Source: Oceanobacillus oncorhynchi
GTDB lineage: Bacteria > Bacillota > Bacilli > Bacillales > Amphibacillaceae
Reading direction: 5' to 3'
Assembly: GCF_000821065.1 (NCBI RefSeq)
Contig: NZ_CDGG01000001.1
Span: 1,984,001-2,048,000, forward strand
DNA: 64,000 nucleotides
Positions 56,427 to 64,000 of this stretch are shown here, in pieces. The notes under the pieces were generated by a model that ran no database searches, had not been told where the DNA came from, and was given only the letters and a program-made list of their open reading frames with translations. A program made the translations under genes and the position numbers. Positions within the stretch are counted from its first letter, which is position 1. Each line of letters opens with the position of its first letter.

Positions 56427-57884
56427 TTATGAAAAATCTGGTTCAGGGTAACGGGCGGTTACTACTTTTTTACGTGTATAGAAATCGACACTGTCTTTTC
56501 CATTTGCATGCAATGTACCGTAGAAAGAAGACTTCCATCCGGAGAATGGGAAGAATGCCATCGGTGCTGGTACACCTAAGTTGATTCCTAACATACCTGC
56601 ATCGATGTTTTCACGGAAATAGCGTACAGATAATGCGCTTGTAGTGAATAGGCAAGCACCGTTAGCGAATTCAGATTGGTTAGCGAATTCCACTGCTTCT
56701 TTTAGGTTTTTCACACGTACGACAGATAACACTGGAGCAAAAATCTCATCCTTCCATATTGTCATATCTTGAGATACGCCATCAAAAATCGTTGGTCCGA
56801 CAAAGTAGCCATCCTCATTTTGTTCGTTACGTCCGTCGCGAACTAACGTAGCGCCTTCTTCGATTCCTTTTTCGATATAACCCAGTGTACGTTGTTTTGC
56901 TTCGTCGCGGATAACCGGTCCTAAGAAGACACCTTCATCCAGGCCATTACCCATTTTGATGTTGTCAGATGCTTCTTTTAATTTTGCGATAAATTCATCT
57001 GCAACGGAATCTTCTACAGTTACCACCGCACAAGCCATACAGCGTTCTCCGGCAGAACCGAATGCAGCGCTGATTACTTCTTTTGTAGCTAGGTCTAAGT
57101 CAGCATCTGCTAATACCGTAGAGTGGTTTTTCGCGCCAGTTAATGCTTGAACACGTTTTAAATTCTCACTTCCGCGCTTGTATACATATTCTCCAACTGG
57201 CTTAGAGCCTACGAAGGATACTGCTTTTACAGTAGGGTGGTCTAAAATGCCATTCACCACATCATGTGCACCATTTACAATACTGAATACACCCTTAGGA
57301 AGACCGGCTTCATCCAGTAATTCTGCAAGTCTGGCTGCAAGAATAGGTGTTTTTTCTGATGGCTTTAAGATAAAGGAGTTACCTAAAGCAATTGCCATTG
57401 GGAACATCCAGCAAGGGACCATCATTGGGAAGTTAAATGGCGCAATTCCACCGACAACTCCTACAGGGTAACGATAGTTGGTAGCTTCTACATCGGTTGC
57501 AATTGTTGCAAGAGAATCTCCCATCATTAATGTCGGTGCACCAGCAGCGAATTCTACGTTTTCAATACCGCGTCCAACTTCACCTAGTGCTTCGCTAACA
57601 CTTTTTCCGTTTTCCTGGGTAATTAATTTTGCTAATTCTTCTTTATGCTCTTCTAATAGATTTTGATATTTAAATAGAATGCGGGCACGTTTGGCTACAG
57701 ATACTTTTTTCCATTTTTCTTGAGCAGCCTGAGCTGCCTGCACAGCATCTTCAAAATCCTCTGGAGTAGAGATTGGCACTTGTGCTAATACTTCTTTTGT
57801 TGCTGGATTATAAACATCTTCATACTTATCTGTTTTACTTTCGACCCATTCACCATTGATAAAGTTCTTTAGTTTTTTAGACAT
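56427..57884 (-). CDS. iolA: Malonate-semialdehyde dehydrogenase (acylating) IolA
   Basis: A 485-residue CoA-dependent aldehyde dehydrogenase converting malonate semialdehyde to acetyl-CoA and CO2. [32 protein letters not shown] and the active site [16 protein letters not shown] are diagnostic of the MmsA/IolA family, as is [20 protein letters not shown] near the end. RBS AAAGGAGGAC. First metabolic enzyme of the minus-strand operon after the tautomerase. Confidence 0.95.
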   Translation of the reverse strand: MSKKLKNFINGEWVESKTDKYEDVYNPATKEVLAQVPISTPEDFEDAVQAAQAAQEKWKKVSVAKRARILFKYQNLLEEHKEELAKLITQENGKSVSEALGEVGRGIENVEFAAGAPTLMMGDSLATIATDVEATNYRYPVGVVGGIAPFNFPMMVPCWMFPMAIALGNSFILKPSEKTPILAARLAELLDEAGLPKGVFSIVNGAHDVVNGILDHPTVKAVSFVGSKPVGEYVYKRGSENLKRVQALTGAKNHSTVLADADLDLATKEVISAAFGSAGERCMACAVVTVEDSVADEFIAKLKEASDNIKMGNGLDEGVFLGPVIRDEAKQRTLGYIEKGIEEGATLVRDGRNEQNEDGYFVGPTIFDGVSQDMTIWKDEIFAPVLSVVRVKNLKEAVEFANQSEFANGACLFTTSALSVRYFRENIDAGMLGINLGVPAPMAFFPFSGWKSSFYGTLHANGKDSVDFYTRKKVVTARYPEPDFS

Positions 57885-57969
57885 TAGAATATGTCCTCCT
57901 TTAATATAGTAGATTTATATTTTATTCTCTGAAAAATTTAGAGAAAATAGATAACTTAGTTGAAAAATG

Positions 57970-58359
57970 CTAGAGGTCACCGGTTAAAAATTGTGCCTTG
58001 CCAAATCCAAAGCTCCATTCTCCGGCGCCATTCGTGACAAAGGTAATCATGACATCCTTTGGATCTACCTGACATTGCTGCTCTAACCTTTCTGTCAGAA
58101 GCTGATAAAAGTCTTTCTTCATCTTGTCCGTCCGCTGTGTACTGATGACGGTAAAAAGGATGACGTTATCACTTCTCTCAAAGCCGAGCCCGGTATCCTT
58201 CATAATCATTTCGTAGGGTTCATGCTGTGTTACAACTTGGTAACGATCACCCTCAGGGACATGAAACGCTTCCAAAACAACTTGATGCGCTGCATCCAAA
58301 ATTTGTTTGATTTCCTCCGGTTCTCGACCTTTGATTAAATCAACTTTAATTAGGGGCAT
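57970..58359 (-). CDS. Tautomerase-superfamily protein
   Basis: A 129-residue protein starting MPLIKVDL; Pro after Met is the catalytic base in 4-oxalocrotonate tautomerase/MIF-type enzymes. The length is that of the fused or MSAD-like form rather than the 62-residue type, with two related halves. It starts only 2 bases after iolR ends, in the same transcript. A role in tautomerising a keto-acid intermediate (for example malonate semialdehyde or a diketo compound) is possible; not a standard iol gene. Confidence 0.8.
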   Translation of the reverse strand: MPLIKVDLIKGREPEEIKQILDAAHQVVLEAFHVPEGDRYQVVTQHEPYEMIMKDTGLGFERSDNVILFTVISTQRTDKMKKDFYQLLTERLEQQCQVDPKDVMITFVTNGAGEWSFGFGKAQFLTGDL

Positions 58360-58361
58360 CT

Positions 58362-59174
58362 CTACACTCCTTCATTTTGATTTGCAATAACAAGCTCGAC
58401 ATTATAATTCTTACAATAGTCGATATACGCTTGACCAGGGCGTTGATCTGTAATCAGATAATCCAGCTGGTTCAGATTGCAATAAGTAGTTAAAGCGACT
58501 TTATCGAATTTTTGATGATCAACTAACAACAGCTTCTGCTCGATTTGTTCCGCTATATAAAATTTCAATTCGCTTTCCACAGGAATAGAGCTCGTTACGC
58601 CATTTTTGATAGAAATCGCAGTAGCAGCTAAAAATGCTTTGTTAATATTATAATTCTTTAGAATTTCCTGTGCCTGAATCGTTGTAAACGACTGCGTTCT
58701 GCGGTTAAGCGCGCCTCCCAAACTATAAACAGTAAGGTTTTCATAAGGCATCGTTCTCAGGATGAAATCAATATTATTCGTTACAATCGTGATTTGTTTG
58801 TCCTGAATATATTTAATGAGCTCTAATACGGTTGTTCCCGTATCTATAAAAATAATGTCCCCATCTTGAATATAGTTGGCAGCCTGTTCCGCAATCCTTT
58901 GTTTATTTGGCAGATTCTTTGTCTGCCGGTAAGTGAAGGAGGTTAAAGGCTTGGTGATATCTTTGTTTTGCTGTTTTTTTTCAGTAGGCTGATTAACAGC
59001 TGCTCCGCCATGAACCTTAACAATGTCACCGGTCTTACATAACTCCTGCACATCATTACGGATAGTATTTTTAGAAACTGCAAATTTATCAACGAGTTCA
59101 TCATAAGAAGCTCTTTGCTTGAGCGTAATATATTCTTGTAATGCAGCGATACGCTTCGATTTGATGTTGATCAC
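58362..59174 (-). CDS. iolR: DeoR-family repressor IolR
   Basis: About 270 residues: N-terminal winged helix (YDELVDKFAVSKNTIRNDVQ, CKTGDIVKVHGGAAV), then a DeoR sensor domain with IFIDTGTTVLELI, TVYSLGGALNRRTQSF and LLVDHQKFDKVA. It is expected to repress the iol operon until the inducer DKG-6-P is bound, as in B. subtilis. The start is unusual: I give the GTG at 59174, but the strong site AGAGGTGATC overlaps it. The codon at proper spacing is ATC (59165-59163), aligning with the Met of B. subtilis IolR (M-K-x-x-R-I). It is first in the operon. Confidence 0.88.
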   Translation of the reverse strand: MINIKSKRIAALQEYITLKQRASYDELVDKFAVSKNTIRNDVQELCKTGDIVKVHGGAAVNQPTEKKQQNKDITKPLTSFTYRQTKNLPNKQRIAEQAANYIQDGDIIFIDTGTTVLELIKYIQDKQITIVTNNIDFILRTMPYENLTVYSLGGALNRRTQSFTTIQAQEILKNYNINKAFLAATAISIKNGVTSSIPVESELKFYIAEQIEQKLLLVDHQKFDKVALTTYCNLNQLDYLITDQRPGQAYIDYCKNYNVELVIANQNEGV

Positions 59175-59190
59175 CTCTTTTCTTACATTG

Positions 59191-59219
59191 AGTATAACAC
59201 AAAGAATCCAAAAAGTTAA
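59191..59219 (-). promoter_or_regulatory. Promoter of the iolR-led operon
   Basis: On the minus strand: TTAACT, 17 bases, TATACT, with an extended TG one base before the -10. Transcription would start near 59184, giving a very short leader that begins with the ribosome binding site. Confidence 0.6.
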
Positions 59220-59226
59220 CAAGAAA

Positions 59227-59237
59227 TGACCAAAAGT
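59227..59237. promoter_or_regulatory. Candidate IolR box
   Basis: TGACCAAAAGT fits the 11-base IolR consensus WRAYCAADARD described for B. subtilis. It lies just upstream of the iolR -35 box. Only one good copy is seen, although B. subtilis sites are tandem. Confidence 0.4.
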
Positions 59238-59546
59238 TTATAATTTATTTGAGCATTTTATTGTTTTGTTGATGTGACGGTGTTCTTGGATGCGTTTTCT
59301 TTTAGAAGGATGGGTAAGTTAATGTTTATTGAGATATTTGCTCTGCAGATGAGCAGTAGATTGTGTTTATGAAATTTGTTAGAACAAAAATGACATACTG
59401 AAATAGAAAGATAGACTTTGGTTTGTCTTCTTTTTGGGCATTAGAAGAGCTAATACGAGTTTTTTGCTAATAATAAAGGTGAAAAAAGGGAAAGTGTTTT
59501 CCTGTATAGTTTGTTTTATTTCTAATTTATTTTGTATAAATTAATA
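59238..59546. other. Divergent control region between iolR and the last operon
   Basis: AT-rich; no ORF. Apart from the operator at 59489-59502 I see nothing I can name. Confidence 0.5.
59489..59502. promoter_or_regulatory. Upstream operator of the last operon
   Basis: GGAAAGTGTTTTCC, the exact reverse complement of the operator at 59587, centred 98 bp upstream of it. Confidence 0.65.
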
Positions 59547-59575
59547 TTGACATGAATTAAAAGCCTGTTTATAAT
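59547..59575 (+). promoter_or_regulatory. Perfect consensus sigma-A promoter
   Basis: TTGACA, 17-base spacer, TATAAT: a full match to the sigma-A consensus. It would be very strong unless repressed, and two operators flank it. Confidence 0.85.
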
Positions 59576-59586
59576 CATCGTCATAA

Positions 59587-59600
59587 GGAAAACACTTTCC
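59587..59600. promoter_or_regulatory. Downstream operator of the last operon
   Basis: GGAAAACACTTTCC, starting 11 bases after the -10 box, the position of a blocking operator. Presumed site of the LacI-type repressor at 63251. Confidence 0.7.
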
Positions 59601-59620
59601 TAAAGAAGGGGTGAATTTTT

Positions 59621-60664
59621 ATGAAAACATTAAATATAGGATTGATAGGTGCTGGAAGAATGGGGGCGTTTCATGGCCAAACAATTGCGCAGCGTATTCC
59701 TGGGGCGAAATTGTATGCGATTGCAGACCCATTTCCACAATCTGCTGAAAACGTATTACAACATATTGGAGAAGAAGCTAAAATTTATACAAATCCGTTA
59801 GATTTAATTCAAGATTCTGAAGTAGATGCCATTGTGATAGTTTCTCCAGCAAGAACACATTCGGAAAATGTTATTCAAGCGATTGAACATGGAAAGCCCG
59901 TTTTCTGTGAAAAGCCAATGGCAGTTTCGATAGAAGAGATGAAAGCGATCAAAAAAGCTGCAAAGAAAAATCCTGTACCGGTCCAAGTTGGTTTTAATCG
60001 TCGTTTTGAAAAGGGTTTTGAACAAGCGCATCAAGAAATTGTTGATGGACAGCTAGGGGACGTACAGCTGCTTCGTTCAAATACGAGAGATCCAGAGCTT
60101 TCTGGTCCAGAAAAGAAACCGGAATGGACGATATTTTTAGAAACATTGATTCATGATTTTGATACGTTGATGTACTTAAATCCAGGAGCGAAACCGGTAG
60201 AGGTATATGCGAAAGCAGATGCGCTTATCCGGCCGGATTTGAAGGAAAACGGATTATTGGATACTTCTGTGGTGACGATAACGTTTGATAATGGATGTAT
60301 TGCGGTAGCGGATGCCAGCTTTCAGGCTAAATATGGATACGATGTACGTGCGGAAGTATTTGGTTCGGAAGGAATGATTACGTTAGGAGATATCAAAACA
60401 TCCAGCATGCAAAAATTTAATACAGCTGGAGCAAGCTACCAAACTACCAGATATGATCAGGATCTTTTATTTGATGCATATGTTGATGAATTAAAGCATT
60501 TTGTGAAAGCGGTACAAAATGAAGAAGTAACGCCAAAAGTATCTATTGAAAATGCAGAATGGGCATTGTATTTGGCGCTGGCAAGTATTGAGTCTGTGAA
60601 AACAGGACTTCCTGTAAAAGTAGAAGATGTTATTTCATTACAGTTAAAGGAGGAAGCAATGTAA
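59621..60664 (+). CDS. Inositol 2-dehydrogenase-like (Gfo/Idh/MocA)
   Basis: A 347-residue NAD-dependent dehydrogenase: IGLIGAGRMGAFHGQTIAQR, CEKPMAVSIEEM, VGFNRRFEKGFEQAH, LLRSNTRDPE, LETLIHDFDTLMYLNPG and ASFQAKYGYDVRAEVFGSEG. The group includes myo-inositol 2-dehydrogenases of several bacteria. RBS AGAAGGGGTG. Its TAA overlaps the ATG of the next gene (TAATG), so dehydrogenase and TIM-barrel epimerase are translationally coupled and probably act in sequence. Confidence 0.88.
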   Translation: MKTLNIGLIGAGRMGAFHGQTIAQRIPGAKLYAIADPFPQSAENVLQHIGEEAKIYTNPLDLIQDSEVDAIVIVSPARTHSENVIQAIEHGKPVFCEKPMAVSIEEMKAIKKAAKKNPVPVQVGFNRRFEKGFEQAHQEIVDGQLGDVQLLRSNTRDPELSGPEKKPEWTIFLETLIHDFDTLMYLNPGAKPVEVYAKADALIRPDLKENGLLDTSVVTITFDNGCIAVADASFQAKYGYDVRAEVFGSEGMITLGDIKTSSMQKFNTAGASYQTTRYDQDLLFDAYVDELKHFVKAVQNEEVTPKVSIENAEWALYLALASIESVKTGLPVKVEDVISLQLKEEAM

Positions 60665-61476
60665 TGAGAGAATATGGGCTATGCTTATGGACATTTGGAG
60701 ATGTAGATACACAGAGAAAGATAAAGCTTGCGGAAGAGATTGGTGTAGATGGTGTTGAAGTGCAAGGAAACTTAGAGGATGACCCTGCGGAAATAAAAGA
60801 ATTACTGAAAGAATATAACTTAAAGGCTTTATCTGTGACACCGGATAATGTTGATATTTCAAGTATTGATGAAAAAGTCAGAGTGGATGCTGTTAATTAC
60901 TTTCTGGAATTATTAATCTGGGCTAAAGAGCTGGGAGCAGGTAGAATTTGTCTTCATGGTGAAGTTGGGAAAATAACAGGTTCAGGTAACTCGGATAAAG
61001 ACTGGGAATTGCTTGTGAAAAGTACAAAGCAAATAGTAGAAAAAGCAGAAGAACTCGAAATGCCTATTGTTTATGAGGTGCTTAATCGTTATGAAAATCA
61101 TCAAATAATCACGTCAAAAGAAGCAAAAAAATTGATAGATGAGGTTCAAAGTAAATATCTTACTATTTTATTAGATGCTTATCATATGAATATTGAAGAA
61201 AGCTCATCTGTTCAAGCGTTGAAGGATGCCGGAGAAAATTTGGGCGTTTATCATATTGCTGACTCCAATAGACAAGCTATTGGTAATGGACATGCAAATT
61301 TAAAAGAACAGGTAGCTGTTTTAGGAGAAATCGGTTATACAGGTCCTGTGATTATGGAAATGACAGCTGCCGGACCTAATCCTTTTACTCCTGTGAAAGA
61401 AGGAGACTACTTAGGTGTTATTACAGCATATTATCGTGCGTCATTAAAACAGTTAAAAGAATGGGAGAAATACTAA
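60664..61476 (+). CDS. TIM-barrel epimerase/isomerase (tagatose 3-epimerase-like)
   Basis: A 270-residue xylose-isomerase-like protein. Probable metal ligands and neighbours: VYEVLNRYENH, ILLDAYHMNIEE, VYHIADSNRQAIGNGHA and VIMEMTAA. The E, D, H, E order and the YHMNIEE and ADSNR signatures are those of D-tagatose/psicose 3-epimerases and hydroxypyruvate isomerases. Start overlaps the preceding stop. It could epimerise a keto-inositol, comparable to IolI, or a ketose; the substrate is unproven. Confidence 0.82.
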   Translation: MREYGLCLWTFGDVDTQRKIKLAEEIGVDGVEVQGNLEDDPAEIKELLKEYNLKALSVTPDNVDISSIDEKVRVDAVNYFLELLIWAKELGAGRICLHGEVGKITGSGNSDKDWELLVKSTKQIVEKAEELEMPIVYEVLNRYENHQIITSKEAKKLIDEVQSKYLTILLDAYHMNIEESSSVQALKDAGENLGVYHIADSNRQAIGNGHANLKEQVAVLGEIGYTGPVIMEMTAAGPNPFTPVKEGDYLGVITAYYRASLKQLKEWEKY

Positions 61477-61481
61477 GGTTT

Positions 61482-61500
61482 CAGCGCTTTTAAGGCGCTG
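61482..61500 (+). repeat. Hairpin between epimerase and porter genes
   Basis: CAGCGC / GCGCTG with an 8-base loop, followed by TTTCC. Possibly a weak terminator. Confidence 0.4.
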
Positions 61501-61565
61501 TTTCCTTCATATGAATGACAACGCTTTCCGGGAAGGTATTTAAAAAGGGGAAGAGGGGTAAATAC

Positions 61566-62978
61566 ATGAAGAAAAATACAAGATATATTGTTACATTAAC
61601 ATTGATTGCCGCTTTAGGAGGATTATTGTTTGGTTATGACACAGCTGTTATTTCTGGAGCTGAGCAATCCTTGCAAGTGTATTTTATGGAGAGTCTCGGC
61701 CTAGGGACATTCGCACATGGATTAACTGTTTCCAGTGCGTTAATTGGTTGTATTGTCGGAGGGTTGATCAGCGGATTTCTTTCTAACAGAATTGGACGCA
61801 AAAACTCCCTGTTAGTAGCTGCTGTATTATTCTTCGTTTCTGCTCTGTTATCGGCTTATCCTGAATTTCTATTCTTTACGAAAGATAACCAGACAATGGG
61901 ACTTTTCATTATGTTTAATTTTTATCGTATTATCGGTGGAATCGGCGTAGGTTTAGCGTCGGGACTTGGACCTTTATACATTAGTGAAACATCTCCCGCG
62001 AATATTAGAGGGAAGTTGGTAACATTAAATAATTTAGCGATTATATTCGGGATGTCTTTTGTGTATTTCGTTAACTGGAGAATCGCAGCTGGGCAGGAAT
62101 TAAGCTGGATTCATGATGTAGGCTGGAGGTATATGTTTGCTTCAGAAGCAATACCAGCCCTGTTATTCTTTGGATTGTTATTCCTTGTTCCGGAAACACC
62201 AAGGTATTTAATCTCTAAAAATAAAGATCAAGAAGCACTGACAATCCTTGAAAAAGTAAATAACTCGAAGGAAAAGGCAAACGCAATTTATCAAGAAATC
62301 AAACAAACCGTTGATGTAAAAAATGTTCGAGTGTTTTCTTATGGGAAATTAGTTGTCATTGTTGGTATTTTATTAGCTGCATTTCAACAATTTGTAGGCA
62401 TCAATGTTATCTTATATTATGCTCCAAGAATTTTTGCGGAAATGGGTGCGAGTTCAGATGGATCGATGTTTCAAACGGTAATCATCGGAATTGTTAACTT
62501 TATCTTTGTATTAATTGCAATGCTGTTAGTTGACAGAGTTGGAAGAAGATTATTAATGATTGTAGGTTCCGTTGGTATGGCTGTAGGAATGTTTGGTGTT
62601 GCTGCACTAGCATATCTTGATCAAATGGGGATTGGCGCACTTATCTTTATCTTGATTTTTGTGGCATTCTATAATCTATCATTTGGTCCATTGATGTGGG
62701 TATTAGCCTCAGAACTGTTCCCTAATAAGGTAAGAGGCCAGATTATGGCAATCACTGTTGTGGCAAACTGGGGTTCGAATCTGTTGATATCTTCTACGTT
62801 CCCGTCTTTATTAGAATTTGGGGCAGGATTTGCTTATACTTTCTATGGCATTATGTGTGTACTCGCGCTATTGTTTGTTCTAAAGCTTGTCCCTGAGACA
62901 AAAGGGAAAACATTAGAAGAAATTGAAAAGTATTGGGAAGATAAACAGGCGAACTCGCAGCAGAACAAAGCTGTGTAG
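61566..62978 (+). CDS. XylE-like sugar/polyol:proton symporter
   Basis: A 470-residue MFS sugar porter, close paralog of 7804-9225. LGGLLFGYDTAVISGAEQS, SNRIGRKNSLL, FYRIIGGIGVGLASGLGPLY, VPETPRYL, QQFVGINVILYYAPRIF, GPLMWVLASELFPNKVRG and LVPETKGKTLEEIE follow XylE closely. ATG 61566 follows GGGGAAGAGGGG. Last enzyme-side gene of the operon with the consensus promoter; expected to bring in the polyol for the dehydrogenase/epimerase pair. Confidence 0.9.
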   Translation: MKKNTRYIVTLTLIAALGGLLFGYDTAVISGAEQSLQVYFMESLGLGTFAHGLTVSSALIGCIVGGLISGFLSNRIGRKNSLLVAAVLFFVSALLSAYPEFLFFTKDNQTMGLFIMFNFYRIIGGIGVGLASGLGPLYISETSPANIRGKLVTLNNLAIIFGMSFVYFVNWRIAAGQELSWIHDVGWRYMFASEAIPALLFFGLLFLVPETPRYLISKNKDQEALTILEKVNNSKEKANAIYQEIKQTVDVKNVRVFSYGKLVVIVGILLAAFQQFVGINVILYYAPRIFAEMGASSDGSMFQTVIIGIVNFIFVLIAMLLVDRVGRRLLMIVGSVGMAVGMFGVAALAYLDQMGIGALIFILIFVAFYNLSFGPLMWVLASELFPNKVRGQIMAITVVANWGSNLLISSTFPSLLEFGAGFAYTFYGIMCVLALLFVLKLVPETKGKTLEEIEKYWEDKQANSQQNKAV

Positions 62979-62996
62979 GGAAACAAGATAGAATGG

Positions 62997-63040
62997 AAAA
63001 AAAAGCTTGGTGTAGTTTGCGACTATATCAGGCTTTTTTA
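62997..63040 (+). terminator. Terminator after the sugar porter
   Basis: AAAAAAGCTTGGTGTAG / CTATATCAGGCTTTTTT imperfect stem ending in a T6 run. Confidence 0.75.
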
Positions 63041-63044
63041 GCAG

Positions 63045-63068
63045 GTAAGAAAGTATAAACTTTCTTAC
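63045..63068. repeat. Palindrome GTAAGAAAGT-ATAA-ACTTTCTTAC
   Basis: A perfect 10-bp inverted repeat with a 4-base centre, between two terminators. It could be a further hairpin or an operator for the lacI-like gene downstream. Confidence 0.5.
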
Positions 63069-63085
63069 TGCATAACTGTAACTAA

Positions 63086-63122
63086 GGTTGTCACCTAAAG
63101 GCCTGGTGACAACCAAGTTTTC
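63086..63122 (+). terminator. Second terminator-like hairpin
   Basis: GGTTGTCACC / GGTGACAACC perfect stem, followed by AAGTTTTCT. Confidence 0.6.
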
Positions 63123-63250
63123 TAATGATTTTAAAGAATAGTGAAATAAGAACCGTTTTACATCTATGGCGTACTCAGGTTGTTTACTGTAGAATTAAAG
63201 TTACTTAATGATAAGAAAACGATACATGATAAGAAAGTAGGGAAATGTTC

Positions 63251-64000
63251 TTGAAAGAGAAGCGACCGACAATTTATGATGTAGCTAAAGAGGCTGGAGT
63301 TTCTATTTCCACCGTTTCTAAAGTAATGAACGGCACGGGCAGTATTGCAGATAAAACGAAGAAAAAAGTAGAGGCAAGTATGCAGAAGCTAAGTTATCAG
63401 CCAATTGCTGCACCTGCATTGCAGAAAAGGCTGCAAACAATTGGATTATTAATTCCATCTATCGCTGATCCTTTTTCTGCAGAAATTGCCAGGAAAATTG
63501 AAGATAATGGACGCAAATATGGGTTCAGCTTAATTGTTTGCAGTACAGATAATAATCTTGTTAAAGAAAAAGAGTATATTGCTATTCTTCGTAAAAAATA
63601 TGTAGATGGTATTATTATTGCGACCGGTTTGAAAAATGCGAAGGCGTTACAGGAGTTGAAAAACAGTAATATTCCTATTGCGCTTTTATCCCGGGAAGTT
63701 CCTTCGCTGCCTTTGAATACAGTTTTAGTAAATGATTATTTAGGAGCTTATGAAGCAACCTCTTATTTAATAAAAAAAGGTCATCAGCGGATTGCGGTGA
63801 TAACAGAGGATATGTATTTTTCATCTGTAAAGGCAAGGGTAGACGGGTATAAGCAGGCGTTGGAGGATGAGCAAATGGAAGCGAGCAAATCACTTATTTC
63901 AATAGATAATTCCAGCTTTATGGATGCTTCGCAGTCAGCTGGGAAGCTGGTTAACATGCAAGAGCCGCCAACGGCAATTTTTGCATCTACAGAACCTTTG
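63251..64000 (+). CDS. LacI-family repressor, cut by the window end
   Basis: The frame runs open to the last base, so about 250 N-terminal residues are visible. Helix-turn-helix PTIYDVAKEAGVSISTVSKV, hinge SYQPIAAPALQKR, sensor domain from TIGLLIPSIADPFSAEIA. I prefer the TTG at 63251, 8 bases after TAGGG; an ATG lies at 63245. It is a paralog of the repressor at 19647 (CSTDxxxxKExxYIxxLRxKxVDGxI is shared in pattern). It probably binds the GGAAAACACTTTCC sites at 59489 and 59587. Confidence 0.9.
   Translation, partial: MKEKRPTIYDVAKEAGVSISTVSKVMNGTGSIADKTKKKVEASMQKLSYQPIAAPALQKRLQTIGLLIPSIADPFSAEIARKIEDNGRKYGFSLIVCSTDNNLVKEKEYIAILRKKYVDGIIIATGLKNAKALQELKNSNIPIALLSREVPSLPLNTVLVNDYLGAYEATSYLIKKGHQRIAVITEDMYFSSVKARVDGYKQALEDEQMEASKSLISIDNSSFMDASQSAGKLVNMQEPPTAIFASTEPL

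Overview
The window is low-G+C Firmicutes DNA of the Bacillaceae type, probably an Oceanobacillus/Virgibacillus-like genus. Evidence: strong AAGGAGG ribosome binding sites, frequent TTG/GTG starts, sigma-A promoters of the TTGACA-17-TATAAT type, TPP riboswitches, and an inositol operon very close to that of Bacillus subtilis. The genus is an inference. Most of the window is one large island for catabolism of inositols and related polyols. It holds ten intact Gfo/Idh/MocA dehydrogenases plus one remnant, eight xylose-isomerase-like TIM-barrel genes (one with an in-frame stop, one without a normal start codon), and many transporters.

Layout. 1-2739: end of an AraC regulator, then an intact IS66 element sitting in that gene's terminator with an 8-bp target duplication. 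2740-14172: iolG, two near-identical iolH copies around an AraC regulator, a XylE-like porter, a dehydrogenase, a TIM-barrel gene with an amber stop, an MFS transporter and an IolE-like gene. 14199-19407: an alanine/sodium symporter, then two complete TPP riboswitches in tandem before a thiamine-precursor ABC transporter (thiZ-thiX-thiY order). 19611-34571: a second, unusual inositol cluster led by a LacI regulator: TIM-barrel gene, PFK-like kinase, dehydrogenase, iolD, iolB, iolE, dehydrogenase, split transketolase, aldehyde dehydrogenase, two more dehydrogenases. 34626-36187: an IS1182-like element. 36230-49182: a sodium/solute symporter, an RbsA/RbsC-like ABC transporter with three lipoprotein binding proteins, an alcohol dehydrogenase, a levoglucosan-dehydrogenase-like enzyme, a second iolG and an MFS transporter. 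49308-59174, minus strand: the classical operon iolR, tautomerase, iolA, iolB, iolC, iolD, iolE, iolJ and a dehydrogenase. 59489-64000: dehydrogenase, TIM-barrel epimerase, XylE-like porter and a LacI regulator cut by the window end.

How it fits together. The minus-strand operon encodes the textbook route: inosose, diketo-inositol, 5-deoxyglucuronate, 2-deoxy-5-keto-gluconate (DKG), DKG-6-phosphate, then DHAP plus malonate semialdehyde. The LacI-controlled cluster repeats the steps up to DKG (dehydrogenases, IolE, IolD, IolB) but has no IolC, IolJ or IolA. In their place it has a two-subunit transketolase and an aldehyde dehydrogenase. DKG, read from its ketone end, has the threo stereochemistry transketolases require. 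I therefore propose that DKG is split by transketolase to xylulose-5-P and 3-hydroxy-4-oxobutanoate, and that the latter is oxidised to D-malate. This is inference and the most interesting hypothesis in the window. The cluster's LacI regulator appears to bind a GATAAAGCGCTTAATC-type operator found before at least five transcription units, including the ABC transporter. The last operon has a different operator, GGAAAACACTTTCC, present in two opposed copies around a perfect consensus promoter.
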